Source: Gammaproteobacteria bacterium
GTDB lineage: Bacteria; Pseudomonadota; Gammaproteobacteria; Pseudomonadales; Pseudohongiellaceae
Assembly: GCA_003451715.1 (NCBI GenBank)
Contig: DMJN01000302.1
Coordinates: forward strand, 1-15,952
Reading direction: 5' to 3'
Length of the DNA: 15,952 nucleotides
Shown here: piece after piece, positions 1 to 7,118 of the stretch
How the letters are laid out: each line of letters starts with the position of its first letter
How positions within the stretch are numbered: position 1 is the stretch's first letter
The notes under the pieces: model-generated
What the model was told of the DNA's origin: nothing
Database searches by the model: none
Seen by the model: only the letters and a program-made list of their open reading frames with translations
Program-made: the position numbers and the translations under genes

Positions 1-1
1 G

Positions 2-532
2 GGCATCTGGTACCAGGATGAGGATTTCGACGAAACCGGAACCTACCGTCAGGATCTGCGCTCGTACTGGCTGCAGGGCGGTGACTTCGATATTCCGCCA
101 CACGGCAAGCTGATGACACAGGGCTTTCACTCCTTCGATCATCCGGTGCGCCTGGATAGCTGGCAGCCGCACCTGCACCTGCGCGGTGTAGCCATGTCCA
201 TGGAGATCTTCGATCCGACGAATGGAAGTCGGGAGATGGTCAGCATGGCCTCGAACTGGAATGCGGGCTGGAACCACAGCCACATTTATGATGAAGGCTC
301 ACAGCCGCTGGTGCCGGCCGGCGCCGTCATCATCCTCACGGCATGGTTCGACAACACGGCTGACAACCCGCACAACCCGGATCCCGATCAGTGGGTCGGT
401 GGGGGCGACAGGACTACCGACGAGATGTCGCACGCGTGGATTGCGATTACACATCTGGACGAGGAGGGCTACGAGAGGATGGTAACGGAGCGCGAAGGCA
501 GGCCTGATGAGGCGGCGGAGGAAGCACGATGA
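2..532 (+). CDS. Copper type II (PHM/DBH-like) monooxygenase-type protein, C-terminal part
   Basis: Partial gene: the frame is open from base 2 and the start lies outside the window. About 176 residues remain, ending in TGA. They align by eye with the C-terminal third of the protein at 12554-13957. Shared blocks are an HxH motif in a 'PHLH' context, a 'N.N...W' segment, a 'P.G..I..T...NT..NP..PDP..W..G' segment and a Met in 'TDEMSH'. In peptidylglycine monooxygenase (PHM) the catalytic-domain copper is held by an HxH pair and a later Met, so these are the likely CuM ligands. By analogy with its paralogue, the missing N-terminus probably carries a signal peptide and a CXXCH heme site, but this cannot be seen. 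The stop overlaps the next start (ATGA), indicating translational coupling. The region is more GC-rich than the rest of the window. Substrate unknown; loss of catalytic function is possible. Confidence 0.72.
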   Translation, partial: GIWYQDEDFDETGTYRQDLRSYWLQGGDFDIPPHGKLMTQGFHSFDHPVRLDSWQPHLHLRGVAMSMEIFDPTNGSREMVSMASNWNAGWNHSHIYDEGSQPLVPAGAVIILTAWFDNTADNPHNPDPDQWVGGGDRTTDEMSHAWIAITHLDEEGYERMVTEREGRPDEAAEEAR

Positions 533-1464
533 ACAGGCGTCGGCTCGCATTTGGAGCGCTCGCGGGCGCACTCCTGGCCCTGGCCGGTACCTCGCTCAAT
601 GCCCAGTTACCGGAGCACCTGAGGGAATACCCCTTGGGCCCCATAAAGGCATCCGGGGGCCTCATCGCGCCCTTCTTCGATGGCTGGATTGACAATGGTG
701 ACGGCACGGTCACGATGGTTTTCGGCTTCATGAACCGGAACCTCGAGGAGGCTGTCGATATTCCCCTCGGCCTCAACAACCACATTGAGCCGGACCGGTA
801 CGACGGTGTCCAGCCCACGCACTTCCCCGGGTACGATCAGGAGGATCGCAGGGGTGCAGCGACCACCACACGCGCCGCGATTCCGGGTACGACGATCCCA
901 CGGGGGATGTTACGAGAGCGGGGTGCCTTCGCGGTCACGGTGCCGAAGGACGGAACCGAGGTCTGGTGGACCCTGACTCATGCCGGTCACACGTACTCCG
1001 TGCCGGGGCGTGCCGCGTCGGTTGCGTACGAGATGAGCTCAGCAGCAAGAGCTCTCGGCTCGTTGAATCCGGGCATTCGATTCACCGAGGGTGGGCCGGA
1101 GGGCAGCGGCCGGGAAGGAATCATGGGTCCCCGGGTAACAGCGTCAGTTGGCACCCCGGTGAGCCTATCGGCCCTGGTGCAGGATCGCGGAGAGCGGGAG
1201 GGTTACGATACCGAAACCAACCTCTTTCCCGTTACGGCGACCTGGATTCGACACCAGGGTCCGGGTGAGGTCCAGTTAACACCGGTGAGGGAGGAGATCG
1301 ACACCGCCGCGGGTTGGAGCGAGGCCACGACACAGGCGATGTTCACTGAGCCGGGCGAGTACGTCATTCGAATACGCGTCGACAACTTCACGGCGCCGGA
1401 TAGCAGGTTCGGCAACCAGTGCTGTTGGTCCAACGCTTATGTGCCGGTTACGGTGACTCACTGA
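529..1464 (+). CDS. Secreted beta-rich protein of unknown function, 'QPTHF' family (copy 1)
   Basis: 311 residues. A signal peptide is clear: an RRR-containing n-region, a hydrophobic stretch at about residues 6-22, and likely cleavage after Ala25 (LNA-Q). The Arg cluster leaves Tat export possible. Residues 50-100 hold a block shared with the protein at 13960-14955: 'DGW..N.DG.VT..FG..N.N.EE..DIP...NN', then 'QPTHF'. The C-terminus ('F.EPGEY.IR...DN', ending in a 'VTVT' strand) looks like an Ig/PKD-type beta-sandwich and contains a Cys-Cys pair. No catalytic motif is recognised. It overlaps the upstream PHM-like gene by 4 bp, and the same gene order recurs at 12554-14955, so the two products probably act together in the periplasm or outside the cell, perhaps as enzyme plus partner. 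The family is not one I can name. Confidence 0.8.
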   Translation: MNRRRLAFGALAGALLALAGTSLNAQLPEHLREYPLGPIKASGGLIAPFFDGWIDNGDGTVTMVFGFMNRNLEEAVDIPLGLNNHIEPDRYDGVQPTHFPGYDQEDRRGAATTTRAAIPGTTIPRGMLRERGAFAVTVPKDGTEVWWTLTHAGHTYSVPGRAASVAYEMSSAARALGSLNPGIRFTEGGPEGSGREGIMGPRVTASVGTPVSLSALVQDRGEREGYDTETNLFPVTATWIRHQGPGEVQLTPVREEIDTAAGWSEATTQAMFTEPGEYVIRIRVDNFTAPDSRFGNQCCWSNAYVPVTVTH

Positions 1465-1602
1465 TCCGAGAAGTTGAGCCGCCCAATTTCGGCGTTACCC
1501 ACGCTTGACGAACTTCGTTGTCCGCAGACAGCTAAGCGGCTCTTTTATGCTTTCAGTCCACTTGAATCCCAGGTAATTACCGCAGCTTAGGAAAGAAACA
1601 CT

Positions 1603-2426
1603 ATGTTCGCCATCAAACCAGTCGCCGGCGTAATCGGTGCCGAAATTCACAATATCGATCTGAGTCAGCCGATCGACGATGAGGCTTATCAGGAAATTCG
1701 CCGTCTACTGGTGGAGTACAAGGTTATTTTCTTTCGTGATCAGGATATCGGCCCACAGCATCAAAAAGCCCTGGCTGCCCTGTTCGGTCCAGTGCAGAGC
1801 CATCCCTCTTACCCGACGGTGGAGGGATTCCCGGAAATCACAATTATTGAAAGCACCCCCGAAAATCCCACCAAGGTGGAGCTGTGGCACACCGACATGA
1901 CTTTTAGTCCTCATCCGCCGCTGGGCTCCATACTGCGTGGCATCGTCTTACCGGAAAAGGGTGGCGACACGATGTGGTCCTGTCTGGGTGCTGCCTATGA
2001 GGGTCTGTCGGACAAACTACAGTCGTTTCTCTCCGGACTGACTGCCGTGCATGACTTTGCCTATGGCTTCAAGGAGAGCCTGGCCGAACCGGGGGCCGTG
2101 AGAAGCTGGCGCAGGCCATAAAGGACAATCCACCGGTTGAGCATCCGGTTATACGCACCCATCCGGAGAGCGGCGAAAAACTGGTTTTCGTTAATGAGCT
2201 GTTTACCACCCACATCGTCGGAATGAAAGAGAAGGAGAGCCGCAGTCTGCTGGAATTTCTCTACAGGCATTGCGTTACTCCAGAGTACACCTGTCGCTTT
2301 CAATGGCGGCCCAACTCCTTAGCATTCTGGGATAACCGCGCTACCTTACACAAACCAGTGAATGACTATTCCCCTGCCCATCGCCGCATGGAGCGTATCA
2401 CTATCGATGGCGATAAGCCGTTCTAG
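1603..2426 (+). pseudogene. TauD/TfdA-family 2-oxoglutarate-dependent dioxygenase, frameshifted
   Basis: Fe(II)/2-oxoglutarate dioxygenase related to taurine and 2,4-D dioxygenases. The first frame (1603-2121, 172 residues) starts at ATG with an AGGAAAG ribosome site and carries the HxD iron motif (His96, Asp98 in 'LWHTDMTF') and the 'VIFFRDQ' segment. It then runs into a nonsense tail from about 2092. From about 2091 the next frame continues the family: 'HPVIRTHPE..EKLVFVN', 'FWDNRATLHKPV.DY' with the third iron His, and 'HRRMERITIDGD' with the 2-oxoglutarate Arg, ending in TAG. Restoring one base in the run of five G at 2091-2095 would give about 274 residues, normal for the family. All active-site residues are intact, so the lesion is recent, a sequencing error, or (less likely) programmed frameshifting. 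The true substrate cannot be read from sequence. Confidence 0.85.
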
Positions 2427-2500
2427 TCGGGTGTGTATGAGAATCGAATGCTCTGGGTTTATTTGTGCGTCGAAAAAAAGTGAATAACACGAATCAAGGT

Positions 2501-4072
2501 ATGCACATTGTTGCAGTACGTGAGCGTCGTGGTGGGCTATCCCTATCGGTTCTGAAGCCCTCCTTCCTATTAATTCTTCTGTTGGCGTTTCCCACCTCTT
2601 TGTACGCACAGGAAGCAGGAATCGATGCAATAGTTAATGCGGCTGTGCAGCCGTTAACCGATTTCGTATCCAATTTCATCTTTTTCGAGGTGACGATCGG
2701 CGCTACCAGTCTGCCACTGATCGTGGTGTGGCTGATTGCTGCCGCAACATTCTTCACGCTCTATTTCGGATTCATCAATTTCCGGGGTCTGGCACACTCT
2801 ATTCGTATCATTCGCGGCGACTATGCCTCGCCGAATCACACCGGCGAGGTCAATCATTTCTAGGCGCTGACGACGGCGCTGTCCGGTACCGTGGGAATCG
2901 GTAATATTGGTGGCATGGCAATTGCGCTCAGCCTCGGCGGGCCAGGTGCCACATTTTGGATGATTATGGCCGGGTTACTCGGCATGTCCACCAAATTGGC
3001 AGAGTGTATTGCCGGCGTAAAATACCGGCGGGAAAATCCGGACGGCACTGTGTCCGGAGGCCCGATGTATTACCTGGAGCAGGGGTTGCGGCTGCGGGGT
3101 TTAAGTCTAATCGCCAAACCGCTGGGCATGTTCTACGCATTGGCTATCGTGATTGGTTGCCTGGGCATCGGTAACATGTTTCAGTCCAATCAGGCTTTCG
3201 AGCAGTTTGTCTATGCCACGGGCGGCACTGACAGCTTCTTTCTCGACAAGGGCTGGTTGTTTGGTCTGGTAATCGCCAGTGCCGTGGCCCTGGTGATTAT
3301 CGGTGGGCTCAAGAGTATCGCTCGGGTTACCAGTCGGCTGGTACCCTTTATGGCAACGGCTTACGTAATTTTTGCCCTGTTGATTATTGCACTGAATAGC
3401 AGCAGATTGCCCTGGGCGATTCAGGCCATTTTCAGCGAAGCGTTCAGCCCCCAGGGTATAGCAGGAGGCATGTTCGGCGTCATGATCCTCGGCTTTCAAC
3501 GCGCTGTTTTTTCCAACGAGGCCGGCATAGGATCGGCCGCCATAGCGCACTCGGCGGTGCGCACTAACGAACCCTCTACGGAAGGATACGTCGGGCTATT
3601 GGAACCCTTTATCGATACCGTGGTTATCTGCACGCTGACGGCTCTGGTAATCCTGACCACTATCTATGAACCGGACATGACCGGGCAGGGCTTGCAAGGC
3701 ATTGAGTTAACCTCCCAGGCTTTCGAAAGCACATTGACCTGGTCCGCCGTGCCACTGTCATTCATTACCATTCTGTTTGCCTTCTCAACTATGATCTCCT
3801 GGTCTTACTACGGCTTGAAAGGCTGGACCTATCTGGTGGGGGAGGGACGCAAAAAGGAAATGTTGTTCAAGGCATTCTTCTGTGTTTTCGGCGTACTGGG
3901 ATCCACCATGCAGTTGGGTGCAGTGCTGGATTTCTCCGATGCCATGGTTTTTGTCATCGCACTACCGAATATTCTCGGTCTGTACCTGCTTGCGCCCATA
4001 CTCAAACAAGAGTTGCGGGGTTACCAGGACCGAATGAGTCGTGCCAGTGTCGTGTCAGGCCGTTATTCCTAA
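2501..4072 (+). pseudogene. Sodium:alanine symporter (AGCS family), interrupted by an in-frame amber codon
   Basis: Inner-membrane sodium/amino-acid symporter of the AGCS (DagA/AlsT) family. The N-terminal part has a signal-like hydrophobic stretch ending near 'LYAQE', a first transmembrane helix ('LPLIVVWLIAAATFFTLYFG') and the conserved lead-in 'GEVNHF'. At 2861-2863 the frame hits TAG, where the family normally has Gln ('HFQALTTALSGTVGIGNI'). The same frame continues after the stop with the family hallmarks 'GIGNIGG', 'GGPGATFWM', 'GGPMYYLE' and 'FSNEAGIGSA', to TAA at 4070-4072. A CAG-to-TAG change explains it. Read through, the protein is about 523 residues, normal for the family. The ATG at 2501 is my preferred start, but a GTG at 2465 or 2480 is possible and no strong ribosome site decides. 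It follows another broken gene. The 3' end overlaps the convergent cytochrome gene by 4 bp. Confidence 0.86.
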
Positions 4073-4659
4073 TGCCCTAATGCTTGGCTGCCCAGTTGAC
4101 GTAGATACAGTACGATTTGCCAGCTCTGCTCCCTGCTGAGGACTTCTTTAAAAGCCGGCTTCGCGCTACCTATGGGAGCACCCCCTTCGGCAATGGTCCA
4201 TAAAAGGTAGCCATCCGATGCCATTTTCATCCCTGCGAACCGTGCGATATTGGTGGGCGCCGGGTCGAGATCCCTACCGGCTTCACCATCACCGACACCG
4301 TTCCTGCCATGACAGGAGGCGCAATTCTGTTGATAGAGAGTTTCTCCTGCGGCGATGTTCGCGAGAGTTGCTTCAAGTGGATTTTCTTCATCTTTGTAGG
4401 CAGCATCTACTCCGTTCATCATGGCAAAATGATGACGCGTGTGGGATACATTCATCATGCCGCCCATGTCATGTTGCTCGCTTTCCCGGTTCTCGCTGAC
4501 AGAATTACCACTACCCGCCTTCATTTTCTGGCAGCAATTTTTTTCACCGTCTTGTTGCTGGCTCGTAGTTAAATTGTCGTGGTCCTGATGTTGGCCCTGT
4601 GCAAATGTCACAGTAGAGAATGATAAGAGCACCAGCAATGTTAGTAGGATATTTTTCAT
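4069..4659 (-). CDS. Periplasmic cytochrome c with His/Met-rich N-terminal segment
   Basis: 196 residues from the ATG at 4659, chosen because a TGAGGT ribosome site lies just upstream and a clean signal peptide follows (residues 1-20, cleavage after TFA). Residues 40-82 are unusual: a 'NCCQKM' motif, then 'HDMGGMMNVSHTRHHFAMMNG', a segment crowded with His and Met as in periplasmic copper-handling proteins. Residues 100-196 are a class I cytochrome c domain with the heme motif CASCH (113-117) and a plausible axial Met at 144 or 146. It probably carries electrons in the periplasm, and metal binding by the N-terminal segment is inferred. It ends in TAG overlapping the TAA of the convergent symporter, so no terminator fits between them. 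A link to copper resistance or to the copper enzymes in this window is possible but unproved. Confidence 0.85.
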   Translation of the reverse strand: MKNILLTLLVLLSFSTVTFAQGQHQDHDNLTTSQQQDGEKNCCQKMKAGSGNSVSENRESEQHDMGGMMNVSHTRHHFAMMNGVDAAYKDEENPLEATLANIAAGETLYQQNCASCHGRNGVGDGEAGRDLDPAPTNIARFAGMKMASDGYLLWTIAEGGAPIGSAKPAFKEVLSREQSWQIVLYLRQLGSQALGH

Positions 4660-4853
4660 GATGACCTCACGGAATCCGATATACAAACCTTAGAAAGTTG
4701 AGAACTCCTGTCGAAATTTTTTAATCTCCATAAATACACCTTAATTCATTTATTAGGGTGATAGTTGTTTGAAATCAAACGCCCGCACGGGTTTTAGAAT
4801 CCAGCTTAATAGAGGTCTAAGCAGAAATTCTGCTTTTATCTTGTTTGTACCGT
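4660..4853. other. AT-rich intergenic region with two palindromes
   Basis: Lies between two minus-strand genes and should hold the promoter of the cytochrome c gene. It is AT-rich around 4681-4760. Two palindromes are visible: GTTTGAAATCAAAC at 4767-4780 (6-bp arms, 2-bp centre), about 108 bp upstream of the cytochrome start, and AAGCAGAAATTCTGCTT at 4819-4835 (8-bp arms, 1-bp centre), just past the stop of the CoA-transferase gene. On the minus strand neither is followed by a T run, so neither is a standard terminator there; operators are an alternative. A TTGATT/TAATAA pair with 17-bp spacing on the minus strand is a weak promoter candidate. Confidence 0.4.
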
Positions 4854-6041
4854 TCAGACAACTTCGTCTTCGAAAAATTTTTCAATCTGGTCGGGATTGA
4901 ATTGTAATTCTTCCAGGATTGCCCGCGTATGCTCGCCGATGGCCGGCACTGGCGACAGGGCTGGTTCGAAATCGCTGTTGTTACCGGGAGGCTTGAAGCT
5001 GGACACAATACCCTCCGGCGTCTGTGTAGGAATGATCCGATTGAGTGCCTTGAGTTGGGGGTGATTCCAGATATCTTCCATGTTATTCACGTTGGCGAAG
5101 GCAATCTGGGCTCCATCCAGCTTCTCGATTATCTGCTCGGCGCTGAGTAGTGAAAACAGACTCTGGATTAATTCTCGTAGACGGTCCCGGTTCTGGGAGC
5201 GCAGGTCGCTATTCCGGTAGCGTGGATCATGGATGAGGCTGGGTTGTTCCAGTACAAAGCGGCAGAACACGTCCCACTCCCGTTCATTTTGCAGGCCCAA
5301 CATAATGATTCGATGATCGCTGCTCTGGAATGCGCCATAGGGATAGATGCTGGCGTGATCGGGGCCGGAGCGGGCGGGCTGAGGCGCTCCCTCGTAGGCG
5401 TAATATAAGGGAAATCCCATCCATTCCACCATGGCCTCCAACATGGAGATCTCGATATTGCTGCCATTGCCGGTGTTCGCGCGTTGTAACATCGCCGCGA
5501 GGATGGCGGCATGTGCTTGCATACCGGCGGCAATATCGGCAATCGAGATGCCGCTTTTAACCATCTGTTCCTCGGTGCCGGTAACCGAAAGAAATCCAGC
5601 TTCGGCTTGCACCAGCAGGTCGTAAGCCTTCTTGTCTTTATAAGGCCCTGCGTTGCCGTAACCGGAGATATTACAGACGATGAGCCTGTTGAACTGATCA
5701 CTGAGATGCTCATAGCTTAGCCCAAGCTTCTCAGTCGCCGACGGTGCCAGGTTTTGAACCAGTACATCGCACTGCTCGAGCAGTCTTAGCAGAATATTCC
5801 TGGCCTCGGGATGTTTGATATCCAGCGTAAGGCTTTCCTTGGATCTATTGGTCCAGATAAAGTGAGAGGACTGACCCTTTACTCTCGAGTCATAGTGGCG
5901 TGCAAAATCACCCACGTCTCGACGCTCAATCTTAATAACCCGTGCACCCAATTCGGCCAGTTGTCTGGTGCACAGGGGAGCGGCGATCGCATGCTCCAGC
6001 GACAGTACTGTTATACCGGTGAGTGGTGCTGAATTTGTCAT
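4854..6041 (-). CDS. Class III CoA-transferase (CaiB/BaiF family), candidate C5-dicarboxylate CoA-transferase
   Basis: 395 residues from the ATG at 6041, 20 bp after the stop of the upstream hydratase. A longer frame to 6119 would overlap that gene and adds sequence unlike the family. Family features are 'GITVLSLEHAIAAPLCTRQLAELGARVIKIE' spread over residues 9-39, 'LDIKHPEAR', 'LVQNLAP', 'ISGYG..GPY', and the catalytic Asp141 in 'AYDLLVQAEAG' (the Asp of formyl-CoA transferase that forms the acyl-enzyme anhydride). 'GNGSNIEISMLEAMVEWM' follows. It would move CoA between an acyl-CoA donor such as succinyl-CoA and a free acid in the cytoplasm. Members acting on itaconate, mesaconate or citramalate sit beside double-hotdog hydratases and CitE-type lyases, as here. 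Exact substrate not determinable; family call firm. Confidence 0.88.
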   Translation of the reverse strand: MTNSAPLTGITVLSLEHAIAAPLCTRQLAELGARVIKIERRDVGDFARHYDSRVKGQSSHFIWTNRSKESLTLDIKHPEARNILLRLLEQCDVLVQNLAPSATEKLGLSYEHLSDQFNRLIVCNISGYGNAGPYKDKKAYDLLVQAEAGFLSVTGTEEQMVKSGISIADIAAGMQAHAAILAAMLQRANTGNGSNIEISMLEAMVEWMGFPLYYAYEGAPQPARSGPDHASIYPYGAFQSSDHRIIMLGLQNEREWDVFCRFVLEQPSLIHDPRYRNSDLRSQNRDRLRELIQSLFSLLSAEQIIEKLDGAQIAFANVNNMEDIWNHPQLKALNRIIPTQTPEGIVSSFKPPGNNSDFEPALSPVPAIGEHTRAILEELQFNPDQIEKFFEDEVV

Positions 6042-6061
6042 TATCGGTTGCAGGCAGGCAT

Positions 6062-6928
6062 TTATTCCACGAGCGCTGTGCCCTTCATACACAGCGAGCC
6101 TGCATGATCTTTTACCCAAAGTTGGGTTTCGCCATTCTGATCTGGATCAACACCACATACATGAAAGGGATTCAAATCAAATACCGGGGCGACGGCTTTG
6201 AATTGAAACGTCTTAATAGACCGATCGGAGTGAGTTACCCCTAACAGCTCTAGCAGCAGGGTGGCAAGCAGCGGGCCATGCACGATAAGACCCGGGTATC
6301 CTTCTTCCCGGGTGACATAATCCCGATCGTAGTGAATACGGTGGCCATTAAATGTAAGCGCGGAATAACGAAACAACAATACCGGATCGGCGTGGATCAT
6401 TCGCGAATAGTCGCAGTCGATGGTCGCGGCAACTGCTGGGGGTGTTGCTGCATCGGCAGGAGTGTGTTGTCGAAACACTATGTCGTGTTCTTCCTTGATC
6501 GCCAGGCCTTGCGTGTTACCGATCTCGTGGCTTACGCAGACGAATGCCAGTTTGCCACTACGCCCGTCCTTAATCTCGATGCTTTTTATAGTGGATTGGC
6601 GGCTAATCGCTTCGCCTGCATGCAGAGGCTGGAGAAATTCGAGCCGGCTACCGGCCCACATGCGCCGGGGTAAGGGAATGGGTGGCAGAAAATCTCCGCG
6701 TTCCGCATGACCGTCATTGCCTAATTTCGATTGCGGGGCCGGATCCAGGAAGTACAGCCAGTGCCATAGAGGAGGCATTGGGCTGCCGGTCTGGCAGACC
6801 AGGTCTTGCTTATCCAGGGTGGCTGCCATCGCTACCATAGGTGCGAGTGTTAGGACATCATGAGAAGATTCGGAGCGACCGATCCATTGCTCAAACTGCT
6901 CTGATGCTAGTGTTTCTTCGGAGCTCAT
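6062..6928 (-). CDS. Double-hotdog (MaoC-like) hydratase, itaconyl-CoA/mesaconyl-C4-CoA hydratase type
   Basis: 288 residues with two hotdog repeats. The N-terminal half has 'GSPMPPLWHWLYFLD', 'GDFLPPIPLPRRMWAG' and 'LQPLHAGEAI'. The C-terminal half has 'SALTFNGHRIHYDRDYV' and 'EGYPGLIVHGPLLATLL'. This pattern is that of the FAS1-type/MaoC N-domain dehydratases that include mesaconyl-C4-CoA hydratase and itaconyl-CoA hydratase. The expected catalytic His is His199. Asn194 stands five residues before it, where classical hydratase 2 has Asp. It is first in the minus-strand operon, 20 bp before the CoA-transferase, and divergent from the MaoC-lyase-dehydrogenase operon. It probably adds water to an unsaturated branched acyl-CoA made by the transferase, giving the hydroxyacyl-CoA for the lyase. 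A perfect palindrome lies 11 bp upstream of its start. Family and fold are well supported; the substrate is inferred from context. Confidence 0.82.
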   Translation of the reverse strand: MSSEETLASEQFEQWIGRSESSHDVLTLAPMVAMAATLDKQDLVCQTGSPMPPLWHWLYFLDPAPQSKLGNDGHAERGDFLPPIPLPRRMWAGSRLEFLQPLHAGEAISRQSTIKSIEIKDGRSGKLAFVCVSHEIGNTQGLAIKEEHDIVFRQHTPADAATPPAVAATIDCDYSRMIHADPVLLFRYSALTFNGHRIHYDRDYVTREEGYPGLIVHGPLLATLLLELLGVTHSDRSIKTFQFKAVAPVFDLNPFHVCGVDPDQNGETQLWVKDHAGSLCMKGTALVE

Positions 6929-6939
6929 TGTCGGTTTCT

Positions 6940-6956
6940 GAATCTCTCAGAGATTC
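6940..6956. promoter_or_regulatory. Perfect 17-bp palindrome, candidate operator
   Basis: GAATCTCTCAGAGATTC has 8-bp arms around one central base. It lies 11 bp upstream of the start codon of the minus-strand hydratase, within the divergent promoter region. Placement and symmetry suit a dimeric repressor or activator site controlling the minus operon or both operons. In the minus-strand transcript it could also form a short hairpin near the ribosome site. No T run follows on either strand, so it is not a terminator. Confidence 0.5.
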
Positions 6957-7022
6957 CCTAAATCATTGATGCACCGAGAATTTAATGGATGCCCGCGCAA
7001 GTTACTACTAAAATGATGCAGA

Positions 7023-7041
7023 TTCACCATTTTGAGGTGAA
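7023..7041. repeat. Inverted repeat TTCACC-N7-GGTGAA
   Basis: 6-bp arms separated by 7 bp, about 80 bp upstream of the MaoC gene start and inside the divergent promoter region. Possible regulator site, but short enough that chance is not excluded. Confidence 0.3.
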
Positions 7042-7087
7042 ACCAGCGCATAGCAGAGTTCTTCTAGACCAGTAAGCACGTACTCGA

Positions 7088-7115
7088 GACAGGTGAAGGA
7101 CAGGCAAAGGACAGG
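7088..7115 (+). repeat. Three GACAGG elements spaced exactly 11 bp apart
   Basis: GACAGG occurs at 7088-7093, 7099-7104 and 7110-7115. The last two extend to AAGGACAGG (7096-7104 and 7107-7115). The last copy sits 3 bp before the ATG at 7119, and its AAGGA/AGG cores serve as ribosome-binding sequence. The regular step suggests small tandem duplication of the ribosome-binding region, though binding of a protein along one DNA face is possible. Confidence 0.5.
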
Positions 7116-7118
7116 ATC

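Larger units (their letters stand above)
6929..7118. promoter_or_regulatory. Divergent promoter region of the CoA-thioester cluster
   Basis: 190 bp between the two divergently transcribed operons, so it must hold both promoters. It contains a 17-bp palindrome (6940-6956), a second inverted repeat (7023-7041) and three GACAGG elements at 11-bp steps (7088-7115) ending at the ribosome-binding region of the plus-strand operon. No clear -35/-10 pair was found, and no regulator gene lies next to it. Confidence 0.6.

Noticed and set aside
2861..2863. Genome-wide reassignment of TAG
   Set aside because: One internal TAG is not evidence of a new code, and TAG also ends the dioxygenase and cytochrome frames at the expected family lengths.
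2891..4072. Independent shorter symporter starting at GTG 2891
   Set aside because: It lacks the first transmembrane helix, has no ribosome site, and is in frame with the upstream part across a single TAG, so it is the remainder of one gene.
4218..4572. Plus-strand open frames opposite the cytochrome c gene
   Set aside because: Antisense shadows without family features; the minus strand has a heme motif and signal peptide.
4660..4686. Upstream start of the cytochrome c at 4686
   Set aside because: The ATG at 4659 has a good ribosome site and starts a normal signal peptide. The extension would place residues before that signal.
4819..4835. Palindrome as terminator of the minus-strand CoA operon
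   Set aside because: On the minus strand it is not followed by a T run; the T-rich side faces the plus strand, where no gene ends.
6042..6119. N-terminal extension of the CoA-transferase to 6119
   Set aside because: It would overlap the hydratase by about 58 bp, and the added residues do not resemble the family, which begins near 'PLTGITVLSLE'.
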